Origin: RI-153 sp041391225 | GTDB lineage: Bacteria; Chloroflexota; Anaerolineae; Caldilineales; Caldilineaceae | Direction of reading: 5' to 3' | Assembly (NCBI GenBank): GCA_041391225.1 | Contig: JAWKOL010000013.1 | Coordinates: forward strand, 1-64,000 | DNA length: 64,000 nt | In this document: positions 37,627-46,082 of the stretch, in pieces | How positions within the stretch are numbered: the first letter of the stretch is position 1 | Layout of the letters: the number at the start of each line of letters is the position of its first letter | Made by a program: the position numbers and the translations under genes | Notes under the pieces: generated by a model | Told to the model about the DNA's origin: nothing | Seen by the model: the letters and a program-made list of their open reading frames with translations, nothing else | Database searches by the model: none

Positions 37627-38084
37627 TGATTGGGGATTAGGGATCGTGTTGAGGATCTGAAATCGTCTAATCGCTCAATCGCCCAATCTGATCACGTTCT
37701 TCATCAAAATTCGTTCGCAAAACTATTGATATTCTTCGACTTTTCCGCTAAGATCTCGTTCGTATCGATTGATTTCGGTCATTTGGCCGCCCCCGGCCAC
37801 AATCACTTGTATGCGCCCACGCAGTCGCTTCTGAATTCCTCTCCAAACCCCAAAGCAGCAGTGTACTGTCAGACGCAGGAAAGCCTCGTCAGGAGCTGCC
37901 ACGCACTACAACTGAATCCGTGAACACAACCTGCAGCCCAAAGGCGATGTTGCAGGCGAATTGGTGTTCGTCCAACGGGCATCGAATCACTGTGCATTGC
38001 CATGCACGGTGTTTTTCTGATGCGCCAATCGTGCAACCGATATTTGCGTTTTTTGATGACCTTTTTGGTCAACAGGAGAGAACT
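37627..38084. other. long spacer without a gene, with a repeat and a possible promoter
   Basis: 458 bases. The left end holds an imperfect dyad of GATTGGGGATTAG and TCGCTCAATCGCCCAATC words (about 37618-37689) whose loop matches the one at 47699-47776. A possible promoter TTGATA-17-TAAGAT lies at 37726-37754, over 300 bases before the SET gene. The rest is lower in GC than the surroundings, and no frame looks coding. Confidence 0.45.
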
Positions 38085-38541
38085 ATGTGGCAAATTGAAC
38101 AACACCCTGTCAAGGGGCGGATTGTGGTGGCAACCCAGGAAATTCGGCACGGCGAGACAGTTGTGTCCGCTCGGTTGGTGCGCCAGGTGGAGCAGCGCGA
38201 CCGCTACAGCCTGCAAGGCCGAGAACATGCACATTTACGTGGATGAACCCGGCATTCTCTTCTCACACTCGTGCGAACCCAACTTGGGGCTTCGGGACAA
38301 CGCAGAAGCGTTCGACTTCGTCGCCGCCGCCGACATTGCTGCCGGCACAGAGTTGACCTTCCACTACGGCATGAGCGAGATCTACAGCGTGGCCGTCGAC
38401 GCCTGCGCCTGTGGATCGTCCCGTTGCGCGGGCAGGAGCGTGGGCTTCGCCGAGATGACGCCCGACGAGCGGAAGCGGCTGATGGCGTTGGGTGTGAGCC
38501 AGTACGCCATGCAGATCCACAGTGCGCTGCAAATCGCCTGA
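38085..38541 (+). CDS. SET-domain protein, one frameshift
   Basis: About 151 aa. After MWQIEQHPVKGRIVVATQEI the frame changes near 38212 (one extra G in AAGGCC) and continues NMHIYVDEPGILFSHSCEPN, containing the SET motif (F/I-N/S-H-S-C-x-P-N), then LTFHYGMSEIY and a post-SET-like CACGSSRCAG cluster with three Cys. SET proteins methylate lysines using AdoMet; bacterial examples have few known targets. The start at 38085 follows AGGAGAG. Stand-alone, with no clear partner gene. Confidence 0.82.
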
Positions 38542-38565
38542 TCTACCTGATTTCTGAGCAGTAGG

Positions 38566-38651
38566 ATAGAACGCGGATGAAGCGGGTTTGAGCGGATTTT
38601 CTTTGTTCTTATCCGCCTTAATCCGCCCAATCCGCTTCATCCGCGTTCTAT
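38566..38651. repeat. inverted repeat, GAACGCGGATGAAGCGG family, 20-bp perfect arms
   Basis: ATAGAACGCGGATGAAGCGG (38566-38585) is exactly complementary to 38632-38651. Further GCGGATT/AATCCGC words extend the pairing with one offset. It lies just after the SET gene and 40 bases before the lacI promoter. Confidence 0.8.
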
Positions 38652-38690
38652 TCCCACCCATTCCTGTGCGATCCAATTCGCGTTTGCCCC

Positions 38691-38719
38691 TTGACAAACC
38701 GCGTAGTATTTCTTACAAT
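38691..38719 (+). promoter_or_regulatory. strong predicted promoter of lacI-type regulator
   Basis: -35 TTGACA (38691-38696), 17-base spacer, -10 TACAAT (38714-38719): an almost ideal housekeeping promoter. Confidence 0.75.
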
Positions 38720-38725
38720 CGGATT

Positions 38726-38743
38726 TGATAAAGCGCATTATCA
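38726..38743. promoter_or_regulatory. LacI-type operator at the transcription start
   Basis: TGATAAAGCGCATTATCA, 18 bases with 16 symmetrical, and a central GCGC as in LacI/GalR operators. It begins seven bases after the -10 box, where a bound repressor would block initiation. Probable autoregulation of the downstream regulator. Confidence 0.65.
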
Positions 38744-38782
38744 TCCATCACCCCATTTGCGCAGCAGCCTTTTTTACGAATT

Positions 38783-39817
38783 ATGAAACGACGTCCTCGA
38801 CAGGTGGATGTTGCCCGATTGGCCGGTGTCTCGCCGGCGACGGTCTCGTTGGTGCTCAACGGGCGCATCGGCGGCAATGTACGCATCAGCGAGGAGACGC
38901 GACAACGTGTCCTCGACGCCATTCAGGCGCTCGGCTACGTGGTCAATCCGGTGGCGCGCAGCCTGGCTGGTGGTGAAAACCGGCTGTTGGGCGTCTTCAC
39001 CTACGAAGCCATCTTCCCGATCCAGAATCAGGATTTCTACTATCCATTTCTGATCGGCATCGAAGAGGAAGCCGCCGCGCTGGGCTACGATCTGTTGCTC
39101 TTTACTGGCCGCGGCGAAAAGGACGGTCGACGCACGATTTTCCACGATGGTGTGAATCGCCTGGCAATGGCCGATGGCGCTGTGCTGTTGGGGCTGGAAA
39201 AAGACAAGCACGAGCTGATCCGCCTGGTGCAGGAAGGCTATCCCTTTGTCTTCGTTGGGCGCAGAGAAGTGGCGGATGTTGACCTGGCCTATGTGGCGGC
39301 GGACTACGTGGAAGCCACCGCCACTGTGCTGGCCGATATCTTCGATCATGGTCACCGGCGCGTCGCCTATCTGGGCATGCCCGTGGACAACGAATCGGCC
39401 AACGACCGTCTTTCCGGCTATCACCTGGCCCACGAGCGCAGACAGTACGTGGTCGACGCCCGTTTCGTCCATCGGCTCAAGATCGACGCCATCACGCCAG
39501 CATTTGTGCAGCAGCACCTCGATCTTGGCGTCAGCGCCTTTGTGGCGGAACACGATTCCGCCGTGGAGGCGCTGATCAGCGCAGGTGACGCACTGGGCAA
39601 ACGCATCCCGCACGATTTTTCGCTGGCCATGCTGGGCGATCCGCTGAGCGGACGCAAGGAACTGGCCGAGATCACGGCATTCACCATTCCGCGCCGCCAG
39701 ATGGGCGTCCACGCTGTGCGGCTTCTACTCGACATTCTCACCGGCAAGAGCGAGACCAAACATGTGACGCTGCCTTGCCGCTTTGTTGCTGGTTCGTCGG
39801 TAGGGAGGAGGGATTAG
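38783..39817 (+). CDS. LacI-family transcriptional regulator
   Basis: 344 aa. The N-terminal helix-turn-helix (VDVARLAGVSPATVSLVLNG, about residues 8-27) and hinge (GYVVNPVARSLAGG) are followed by a periplasmic-binding-protein-like effector domain. The start at 38783 gives a short basic N-terminus as usual. It sits directly upstream of a sugar ABC importer and sugar-acid enzymes and most likely controls them in response to the transported compound. A promoter and a palindromic operator lie 40-90 bases upstream. The effector is not identifiable. Confidence 0.93.
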   Translation: MKRRPRQVDVARLAGVSPATVSLVLNGRIGGNVRISEETRQRVLDAIQALGYVVNPVARSLAGGENRLLGVFTYEAIFPIQNQDFYYPFLIGIEEEAAALGYDLLLFTGRGEKDGRRTIFHDGVNRLAMADGAVLLGLEKDKHELIRLVQEGYPFVFVGRREVADVDLAYVAADYVEATATVLADIFDHGHRRVAYLGMPVDNESANDRLSGYHLAHERRQYVVDARFVHRLKIDAITPAFVQQHLDLGVSAFVAEHDSAVEALISAGDALGKRIPHDFSLAMLGDPLSGRKELAEITAFTIPRRQMGVHAVRLLLDILTGKSETKHVTLPCRFVAGSSVGRRD

Positions 39818-39859
39818 GCCTAGTCCCCCTCCCTCTCATCCACTCAAGGAGGAATCCAC

Positions 39860-41266
39860 ATGTCTCTCAACCGCTCCAGAATGACTCGCCGAGATGTTCT
39901 ACGTTTGATGGGTATGTCCGCCGCGGGGACGGCGTTGGCGGCCTGTGTGCCAGCTGCGCCCGGTGGCGGCGGTGCGGCGGCGCCGTCCTCTTCGGGCGCG
40001 GCTGCCGGTGAAGCAGCCACCGAAACCACTGTCCGTTTTTGGAATGTGTGGGGCGCAGCACGTGAAGAGTTGATGAACCAGATCGCAGCCGGTTTCGCGG
40101 AAGAATACCCAGGCGTCACCGTGGAAAACCTGGTGCAGCCATTCGAGAACCGCGCCGAGAATCTCTTCGCCGCCATCGCCAGCAGCCAGCCACCAGAAGT
40201 GCTCATGGCCAGCCGCGCCGAGATCCTGCAAATGGCCGACGAGGGGTTGATCCTGCCCATCACCAGCTACGTGGAAAGCGCGGGCATCGATCTCAACAAC
40301 TTCTACGATTCGGAGATCGGCAACTTCTACTACAAGGGCGAGCTGTACTCGATGCCCATGCCCACCGGCGGCGGCGTCACCAGCCTGATGCTGGTCAACA
40401 GTGACATGTTCGCAGCCGCGGGCCAGGACGTAGTCGTCCCCACCACATGGCAGGAACTGGAGGAAGTGGCCAAGGAATTTACTGTCCTCGATGACCGCGG
40501 CATTGTCACCATCGGGGCGAATGTGGGCACCGCCGTTGCTGATTTCTTTGCCTGGCTCTACTGCAACAACGGCCAGATTTACAGCGACGATCTACGCTCG
40601 GTGGCCTTCAACTCCGAAGTGGGCATGGAGACGCTGAACTGGATGGTGAACTTCACCAACGACATCAACGGCGGCGTGCAGAACGTCACCGACTTCTTCG
40701 CCGGTCCTGGTGAAGCCACTGAGGCACAGCCGTGGTACAACGACAGCCAGTTGATCAACTTCCCCAACGTCTCCATCTTCTTCCACATTCAGACCTATCG
40801 CCCCGACCTGGGCTTCGAGGTGGGTCTGCGCCCGTTCAACGCCAACAACGCCGACGCCAAATCGCAAGGTCTGTCGGGCGAGGCGTTTGCGTGGGGTTAT
40901 GTCGTGCCAAAGGCCGTCCCGCGGAGAAGCAGGAAGCGGCGTTCAACTGGGTCAAGAAGATTACCTACGACACCGACGGCGGTTGCTGGTTCATGCAGCA
41001 GCAAGGACGTCCCTCGCCGCTCAAAGCCTGTAACGAAGATCAGAGCTACTACGACGCCAACCCCCACTGGGCCAAGGTACTAGAGACGTCGCGTCCGACG
41101 TATCTGTGGACATCTTGCCCGTGCATACCCGTGTCCGCGACATTGTGGATCAGGGCGTGCAAGCAGCCATGTTCGGCGACAAGGGGGTATTGAACAGGCG
41201 CTGGCCGACGCCGCAGAACAGGCACAGGCCGTGGTGGACGAATACTGGAGCGAACAAGAAGGATAG
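39860..41266 (+). CDS. ABC sugar-binding lipoprotein with twin-arginine signal, frameshifted
   Basis: Family 1-type extracellular solute-binding protein of about 468 aa. The signal has RR at 10-11 (MTRRDVLRLMG) and a lipobox AAC with Cys29, followed by a Gly/Ala/Ser-rich tether, so a Tat-exported lipoprotein. The mature part shows ETTVRFWNVWGAAREEL and PTTWQELEEVAKEF. The frame changes near 40920 and again near 41100; the final frame ends VVDEYWSEQEG at 41266. AAGGAGG precedes the ATG. It is followed two bases later by the first permease gene. Ligand unknown; the adjacent dehydratases suggest a sugar acid or oligosaccharide. Confidence 0.88.
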
Positions 41267-41268
41267 GC

Positions 41269-42194
41269 ATGACGACGCAATCAATGGGCGCAGGGCAAGC
41301 TACGGCTCGCCCTGGCCCAGTGCGCAAGTTCAAATGGGGCAAGTGGCTGGGCTACGTCTTCATCGCTCATGGCTGATCTCGTTCCTCGCCTTCGACGCCA
41401 TTCCCATCGTGTCGGGCTTCTACCACAGCTTCACCAAGTGGAATGCGATGGGCGATGCGCGCTGGATCGGCGTGAACAACTACGCCGAGGCGCTGAACCG
41501 TGATCCGCTCTTCTGGAAGTCGGTGTCCAACACGCTCTACTACATCGGCCTGAGCGTGCCGCTGGGGATCGTCGCTGCCTTCGTGCTGGCTATGATGCTG
41601 AATAGCCGCGTCCGCGGCATGACAATCTACCGCACGATCTACTATCTGCCTTCGGTGGTGCCGATCGTGGCCGCCGTGATCGTGTGGGTGTTCATCTTCG
41701 AGGCGCGGCGCGGTATCCTCAACTGGGCGATAGAGTTGGTGGGGCTGAAGCCGATCCGCTGGCTGGCTGACCCCGACTGGGCGATGATGGCGCTGATCAT
41801 CATGAGCCTGTGGGGCATCGGGGCGACGATGATCATCTTCCTGGCCGGGTTGCAGAGCATCTCGCAGGAGATGTACGAAGCCGCCGAAGTGGACGGCGCC
41901 AACGGGATGCAAAAACTCTTCCGCATTACCATCCCGCTGATGACGCCGACGATCTTCTTCACGCTGATCCTGAACCTGGTCAACGCCTTCCAGTCGTTCT
42001 CCAACGCCTTCATCCTCACCGGCGGTGGACCCAACAACGCCACGCTGCTCTACATGATCCACATCTACACCAACGCCTTCGGCTACTTCCGCATGGGCTA
42101 TGCTTCGGCGCTGTCGGCGCTGCTCTTTGTGGTCGTCTTCGGCGTGACGTTGCTTGTGTATCGAACTTCGGATCGGTGGGTGTACTATTCGTAA
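41269..42194 (+). CDS. ABC sugar permease, MalF/UgpA type, one frameshift
   Basis: Inner-membrane permease of about 308 aa. From the ATG at 41269 the frame reads MTTQSMGAGQATARPGPVRK, then changes near 41366 into LISFLAFDAIPIVSGFYHSF. Six membrane spans follow, with the ATPase-contacting EAA loop EAAEVDGANGMQKLFRITIP. The stop lies in the left arm of a 25-bp perfect inverted repeat. Pairs with the second permease 120 bases downstream. No ATPase gene (MsmK type) is in the operon, so a shared ATPase encoded elsewhere is likely. Confidence 0.9.
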
Positions 42195-42283
42195 TGCGTA
42201 ATTCGTAATGCGTAATTGGTTGAGCAAGTTCAATCGGTTTGAAGCAATCTGCTCTGGGTTACGCATTACGAATTACGCATTAC
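42191..42283. repeat. 25-bp perfect inverted repeat between the two permease genes
   Basis: 42191-42215 (GTAATGCGTAATTCG...) is exactly complementary to 42259-42283. The 43-base loop begins GTTGAGCAAGTTC and ends ATCTGCTCTGGG, nearly the same as in the element at 49252-49330. The permease stop is in the left arm. Confidence 0.85.
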
Positions 42284-42316
42284 TCCCCGCCGACATCACC
42301 CTTTTTGGACATTGCT

Positions 42317-43171
42317 ATGGCCGTTCGCAACCCAACCTCGCGCGTGGTGACACATTCGCTCTTACACCTGCTCCTCATCGCCGGTTCGGTGGTGATGTTG
42401 ATTCCGCTGGTGTGGACGGTGTCGACGTCGTTGAAGACACTGCAACAGATCGCCATCTGGCCGCCGGAGTGGATTCCCAATCCGGTGATGTGGAGTAACT
42501 ACGTGGAAGTGTTCCGCGTGGCGCCGGTGATGCTTTGGCTGCGCAATTCGATGGTGATCGTGCTGGCGAACGTGATCGGCGGCGTGGTCACCTGTTCGTT
42601 TGTGGCCTACGGCTTCGCACGGATGCGCTTCCCCGGGCGGGATGCGCTCTTCATCCTGTTGCTGAGCACGCTGATGATGCCCTACATCGTGCGCCTGATC
42701 CCGCTCTATGTCCTTTACAACCAGTGGGGCTGGATCAACACCTTCCTGCCGGTGACAATACCACAACTGCTGGGGCGCAACCCGTTCTTCATCTTCCTGC
42801 TGCGCCAGTTCTTCATGGGCATCCCCGATGACCTGTCCGACGCGGCGCGCATCGACGGGTGCAGCGACTTCGGCATCTGGTGGCGCATCGTGTTGCCGCT
42901 GTCCAAGCCCGCCCTGGCCGCGGTAACCATCTTCGCCTTCCAGCAGGCATGGGACAACTTCCTGGCGCCACTGGTCTACCTGGCCGGGCGTCCGGATCTG
43001 CGTCCGTTGGCGGTGGGGCTGTACCTCCTGCGCGGCGGCGCCGGTCAACTGCCCGACACACACTACATGATGGCCCTTTCGACGCTGATGATCCTGCCCA
43101 TGTTGCTCATGTTTGCCCTGGGACAGCGGTATTTCATCCAGGGCGTGACGTTGAGCGGGTTAAAGGGATGA
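42317..43171 (+). CDS. ABC sugar permease, MalG/UgpE type
   Basis: 284-aa inner-membrane permease with six spans and the EAA-type loop DAARIDGCSDFGIWWRIVLP. The start at 42317 (MAVRNPTSRVVTHSLLH) is chosen because the sequence before it is the arm of a dispersed repeat and not coding. Together with the preceding permease it should form the heterodimeric channel for the sugar importer. The frame is intact. The C-terminus GVTLSGLKG is typical of the family. Confidence 0.93.
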   Translation: MAVRNPTSRVVTHSLLHLLLIAGSVVMLIPLVWTVSTSLKTLQQIAIWPPEWIPNPVMWSNYVEVFRVAPVMLWLRNSMVIVLANVIGGVVTCSFVAYGFARMRFPGRDALFILLLSTLMMPYIVRLIPLYVLYNQWGWINTFLPVTIPQLLGRNPFFIFLLRQFFMGIPDDLSDAARIDGCSDFGIWWRIVLPLSKPALAAVTIFAFQQAWDNFLAPLVYLAGRPDLRPLAVGLYLLRGGAGQLPDTHYMMALSTLMILPMLLMFALGQRYFIQGVTLSGLKG

Positions 43172-43175
43172 TGAA

Positions 43176-43234
43176 GATGATGGGATGATAAGGATGATGA
43201 TCGTCGCGTTCATCATCCTCATCATCCCATCATC
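43176..43234. repeat. 25-base-arm inverted repeat (24 paired) after permease 2
   Basis: 43176-43200 (GATGATGGGATGATAAGG...) pairs with 43210-43234 with one mismatch and a nine-base loop TCGTCGCGT. It starts four bases after the permease stop. Tight loop and position suit a terminator or RNA-stabilising stem; no T-run follows. Confidence 0.8.
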
Positions 43235-43277
43235 TCTCTGCCCGACTACATTCCAATCACACACCACCATCCTTCCC

Positions 43278-44555
43278 ATGCTCATCACCCACCTCGAAGC
43301 CTACAGTGTTGCCGTTCCTTTCACCGCGCCGATTTTCAGCGCCTACGGGGTGAGCTATCCGGCGCGGCTGCGGACGTTCATCCGCGTACACACCGACGTG
43401 GGGTTGATCGGGGTGGGCGAGGCGGGTGTGTCGGCCACGCACACCGTGGAACGAGACGCGCAACTGCGCGTCTTCGAGCAGACGGTGGCCCCACGCATCC
43501 GCGGGGAAAGTCCTTTCGACTACCGGCGCATCATGCAGAAGTTGGGCAACAGCGCCGAGTCCATCGCTGTGGAACTGGCCTGCTGGGATCTCATGGGCAA
43601 AGCGGCGGGCGCGCCCGTCTACCGTCTGCTGGGCGGCGAGGGGGAGCGGACCGCGATCCCCACGGCGGCCTACTTCTTCTTCCGCGGCAAGGACCGCACC
43701 GGCAACCACGAGGTGACGCTGGACAACTGCGTGGATCACGTGCTTGCGCTGATCGAACGCTACGGCTTCCGCTCGGTGAAGATGAAGCTGGGCGTCCACG
43801 ATCCGCTGGACGAAGCCGACGCTGTGGCCCGCGTACGCGCCGCCATCGGCCCCAAGATCCGCCTGCGCGTGGACCCCAACGGCTGCTGGTCTTTGCCGGT
43901 GGCGACGCGCATGTTGAAGATTCTAGAGCCGCTGGATCTGGAGTTTGTGGAAGAACCGTTGAAGTGGGTACCGTCGCGTGTCCCCGTGTCGACGCAGGCG
44001 GGCGTCCCCAGTGTGGACACGACGGGGCTGGCCGCGTTGCGCCGCTCCAGCGCCGTCCCCATTGCCGCGGACGGCGCATACCGCATCGACTTTCTGCGCC
44101 AGGTGGAGCGCGAACAGGCCGCGGACGTGGTGCTGGGCGACATTCAGGGCGCAAACGGCATCCGCGGGCTGCACGATTTCTTCACCGTGGCGCATGTGCT
44201 GGGGCTGGCGGCGTCGCTGCACAGCGGCACTGAATTGGGCGTGCAGCAAGTGGCAAAACTCCACGTCGCCGCCGCCCACCCCGAAATGATCATTGCCGGC
44301 GACGCCATCTATCCAGAGTACGTGGGCGACGTCCTCAGCGGGGATGTCATCGCGGACGGCAAAATCGTCATCGAGGACGGCTCGATGCGGCTTCCCCAAG
44401 GCCCTGGCCTGGGCATCGACCTCGACGACGCCAAGCTCGCCCAATACGAGCTGACCGAAGCGCGTCACAGCGAGTACGACGAATTCTGGCGCGAGATCAA
44501 AGACGCCTACCAGATCCCGGCGGCGGGGCCGGATCTGTTGGTGCGAAAATTCTGA
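43278..44555 (+). CDS. mandelate racemase/enolase superfamily dehydratase, glucarate-dehydratase-like
   Basis: 425-aa sugar-acid dehydratase candidate. The capping domain has YGVSYPARLRTFIRVHTDVG; the barrel carries the base motif KMK (168-170), metal ligands Asp199 in RVDPNGCW and Glu225/226 in VEEPL, and a late HSGTELGVQQ, close to glucarate or glucarate-related dehydratases. The start at 43278 is chosen because upstream codons fall in the inverted repeat. It is downstream of the sugar importer, so its substrate may be the oxidised form of the transported sugar. A second enolase-superfamily member of a different subgroup lies at 49335-50465. Confidence 0.87.
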   Translation: MLITHLEAYSVAVPFTAPIFSAYGVSYPARLRTFIRVHTDVGLIGVGEAGVSATHTVERDAQLRVFEQTVAPRIRGESPFDYRRIMQKLGNSAESIAVELACWDLMGKAAGAPVYRLLGGEGERTAIPTAAYFFFRGKDRTGNHEVTLDNCVDHVLALIERYGFRSVKMKLGVHDPLDEADAVARVRAAIGPKIRLRVDPNGCWSLPVATRMLKILEPLDLEFVEEPLKWVPSRVPVSTQAGVPSVDTTGLAALRRSSAVPIAADGAYRIDFLRQVEREQAADVVLGDIQGANGIRGLHDFFTVAHVLGLAASLHSGTELGVQQVAKLHVAAAHPEMIIAGDAIYPEYVGDVLSGDVIADGKIVIEDGSMRLPQGPGLGIDLDDAKLAQYELTEARHSEYDEFWREIKDAYQIPAAGPDLLVRKF

Positions 44556-44565
44556 GGAGCTATCC

Positions 44566-44901
44566 ATGCGCGAAAGCCACACCGCTGTCGTCGAACGCAA
44601 CGTCACGTGGACGGGGGCGTTCGAGGTGGAACCGTACGAGACCGCTTGGGCCGGCGAAGCCATCTACTTCGTGCGCGCCCTGGATGCTGTGCGTCTGCCC
44701 GAAGGGGTGACGGCGAAGATCCAGATCTCGCCCGACGGCATCCACTGGGCCGACGAAGGCACACCGCTGCCCATCCCCAACCGCGATGACGAAGTCACCT
44801 TCGCGCGCGTCCGTCACTTCGGCGGCTGGCTGCGCGCCGTGGGCGAACTGCCCGAAGGCGCAAGTGTGACGGTGATTGTCTACTTGGCGCTAAAAGAATA
44901 G
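44566..44901 (+). CDS. small hypothetical protein
   Basis: 111 aa, not recognised. It starts ten bases after the dehydratase stop with GAGGAGC before the ATG, so it is a genuine operon member. The sequence is beta-rich with YFVRALDAVRLPEGVTAKIQ, KIQISPDGIHWADEG and FARVRHFGGWLRAVG, reminiscent of small jelly-roll or discoidin-like modules. No signal peptide or membrane span. Function unknown; context suggests sugar-acid metabolism. Confidence 0.7.
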   Translation: MRESHTAVVERNVTWTGAFEVEPYETAWAGEAIYFVRALDAVRLPEGVTAKIQISPDGIHWADEGTPLPIPNRDDEVTFARVRHFGGWLRAVGELPEGASVTVIVYLALKE

Positions 44902-44905
44902 AGTG

Positions 44906-45060
44906 GATTTACGATTTGCGATTGACGATTTCCCGGTTGAGGATCCGAATCCTAAATTGGGCTATCGGGTTTGGGGCAACGCCGCAAAATCGACAATCCA
45001 ATCACGCTACCAACACCGTCAACACGATAATCGTAAATCGTCAATCGCAAATCGTAAATC
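44906..45060. repeat. 26-bp perfect inverted repeat with 103-base loop
   Basis: 44906-44931 (GATTTACGATTTGCGATT...) is exactly complementary to 45035-45060. The loop has no gene. It starts four bases after the preceding stop and ends 19 bases before the next start. Confidence 0.85.
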
Positions 45061-45079
45061 TCCCCAAGGAGATCACCCA

Positions 45080-46012
45080 ATGAAGACTCAACAAATTCTC
45101 ACCATCCCCCTGCCCTCTCGCGCTTTGATCCGCTGCCGAAGATTCTGTTCTTCGACGATTTCGATCACGGCTTGCAGGGATGGACGGGCTGATTGGCAAC
45201 TACGAAGGATCGCTCAATTCGATGCTGCCGCCGTATCGCGATCTCCGCGTGCCCAACTGAGCAACCTCACCCAATGGGACACGGCAGCGACGGTTCGCTC
45301 AACGGCACCTACGCCATGAAGCTGGCGACGCGGGCCAAGGAAGGGTCCTTTGCGGTGGGGATCAAGCGAGCGACCTTCCGGCATGCCGGTCCTGTGCGGC
45401 TGGAGGCGTATTTCACATTCAAGCCCGAAGCGTCGGAATTGAAGTTGTCGGAGACGGATGTGCGCGCCGTGGGCGTCCTCTTTGACTTACAGGACGGCGA
45501 CAGCAAGCCCAATCCCTACCGTGTCATGCCGCATCTGCGCTACGTCAACGCGCTGAACGGCGAAGCGGTGGGCAAGTGGCAGTTCAAAGCCCGCCGCGAG
45601 GAATTGCTCGACATCGGCGGCAGCGGCAAGACCAAGTCGCACTTTCACCTGGCCGCCGAAGGCTGGGAAGATCTGCCCGGCGGCGAACAGAAGCTCTGCT
45701 ACAACGAAATTGCCACCAAACAGAACTGGTACTATCTGCGCCTCGACTTCGACCTGGCCGAGATGAGCTTCCTGCGCTTCCAATGCAACGACCGCGCTCT
45801 TCGACCTGGACGGCGTGCAGCCTATGCGCATCCCGGCCACGGCCAACCTCTGGTGCATGCTCAACACCGTCTTCTTCGTAGAGACGGATCGTGACAAGCG
45901 TGCGTTCCTGTACCTGGATTCCATCGTGCTGTCACGTCTCAACCGGAATAGAACGCAGATTAAGCGGATTGAGCAGATCTGGGCGGATTATTCAGAAAAA
46001 ATCCGTTCCTGA
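45080..46012 (+). CDS. hypothetical protein, DUF6772-like, frameshifted
   Basis: About 300 aa reconstructed: an N-terminal ILFFDDFDHGLQGWTGLIGN, then QLSNLTQWDTGSDGSLNGTY, a beta-sandwich-like middle (GPVRLEAYFTFKPEASELKL, MPHLRYVNALNGEAVGKW) and WYYLRLDFDLAEMSFLRFQC. It resembles glycan-binding or concanavalin-like folds; I recall similar proteins annotated as DUF6772 beside sugar transporters but cannot verify this. At least three frame changes (near 45125, 45290 and 45800). The final 20 or so residues and the stop are encoded inside a dispersed repeat arm, so the native C-terminus is probably the LDSIVLSRL stretch. No signal peptide is evident. Confidence 0.6.
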
Positions 46013-46042
46013 TCCGCTCAATCCGCTCAATCCGCGTTCTAT
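45948..46042. repeat. inverted repeat, GAACGCGGATGAAGCGG family, 32-base arms (29 paired)
   Basis: 45948-45979 pairs with 46011-46042; all three mismatches would be G/A changes on the left arm. The words (ATAGAACGC, GCGGATTGAG) match the elements at 3584, 36169 and 38566. Confidence 0.8.
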
Positions 46043-46082
46043 CCACGAACTAATCCAACTTTTCAACCGGAAGGAACCCCCC

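Noticed and set aside
37630..37923. 97-codon frame after DUF3037
   Set aside because: It begins in a dispersed repeat, is rich in Ser/Asn/His without motifs and has no ribosome-binding site.
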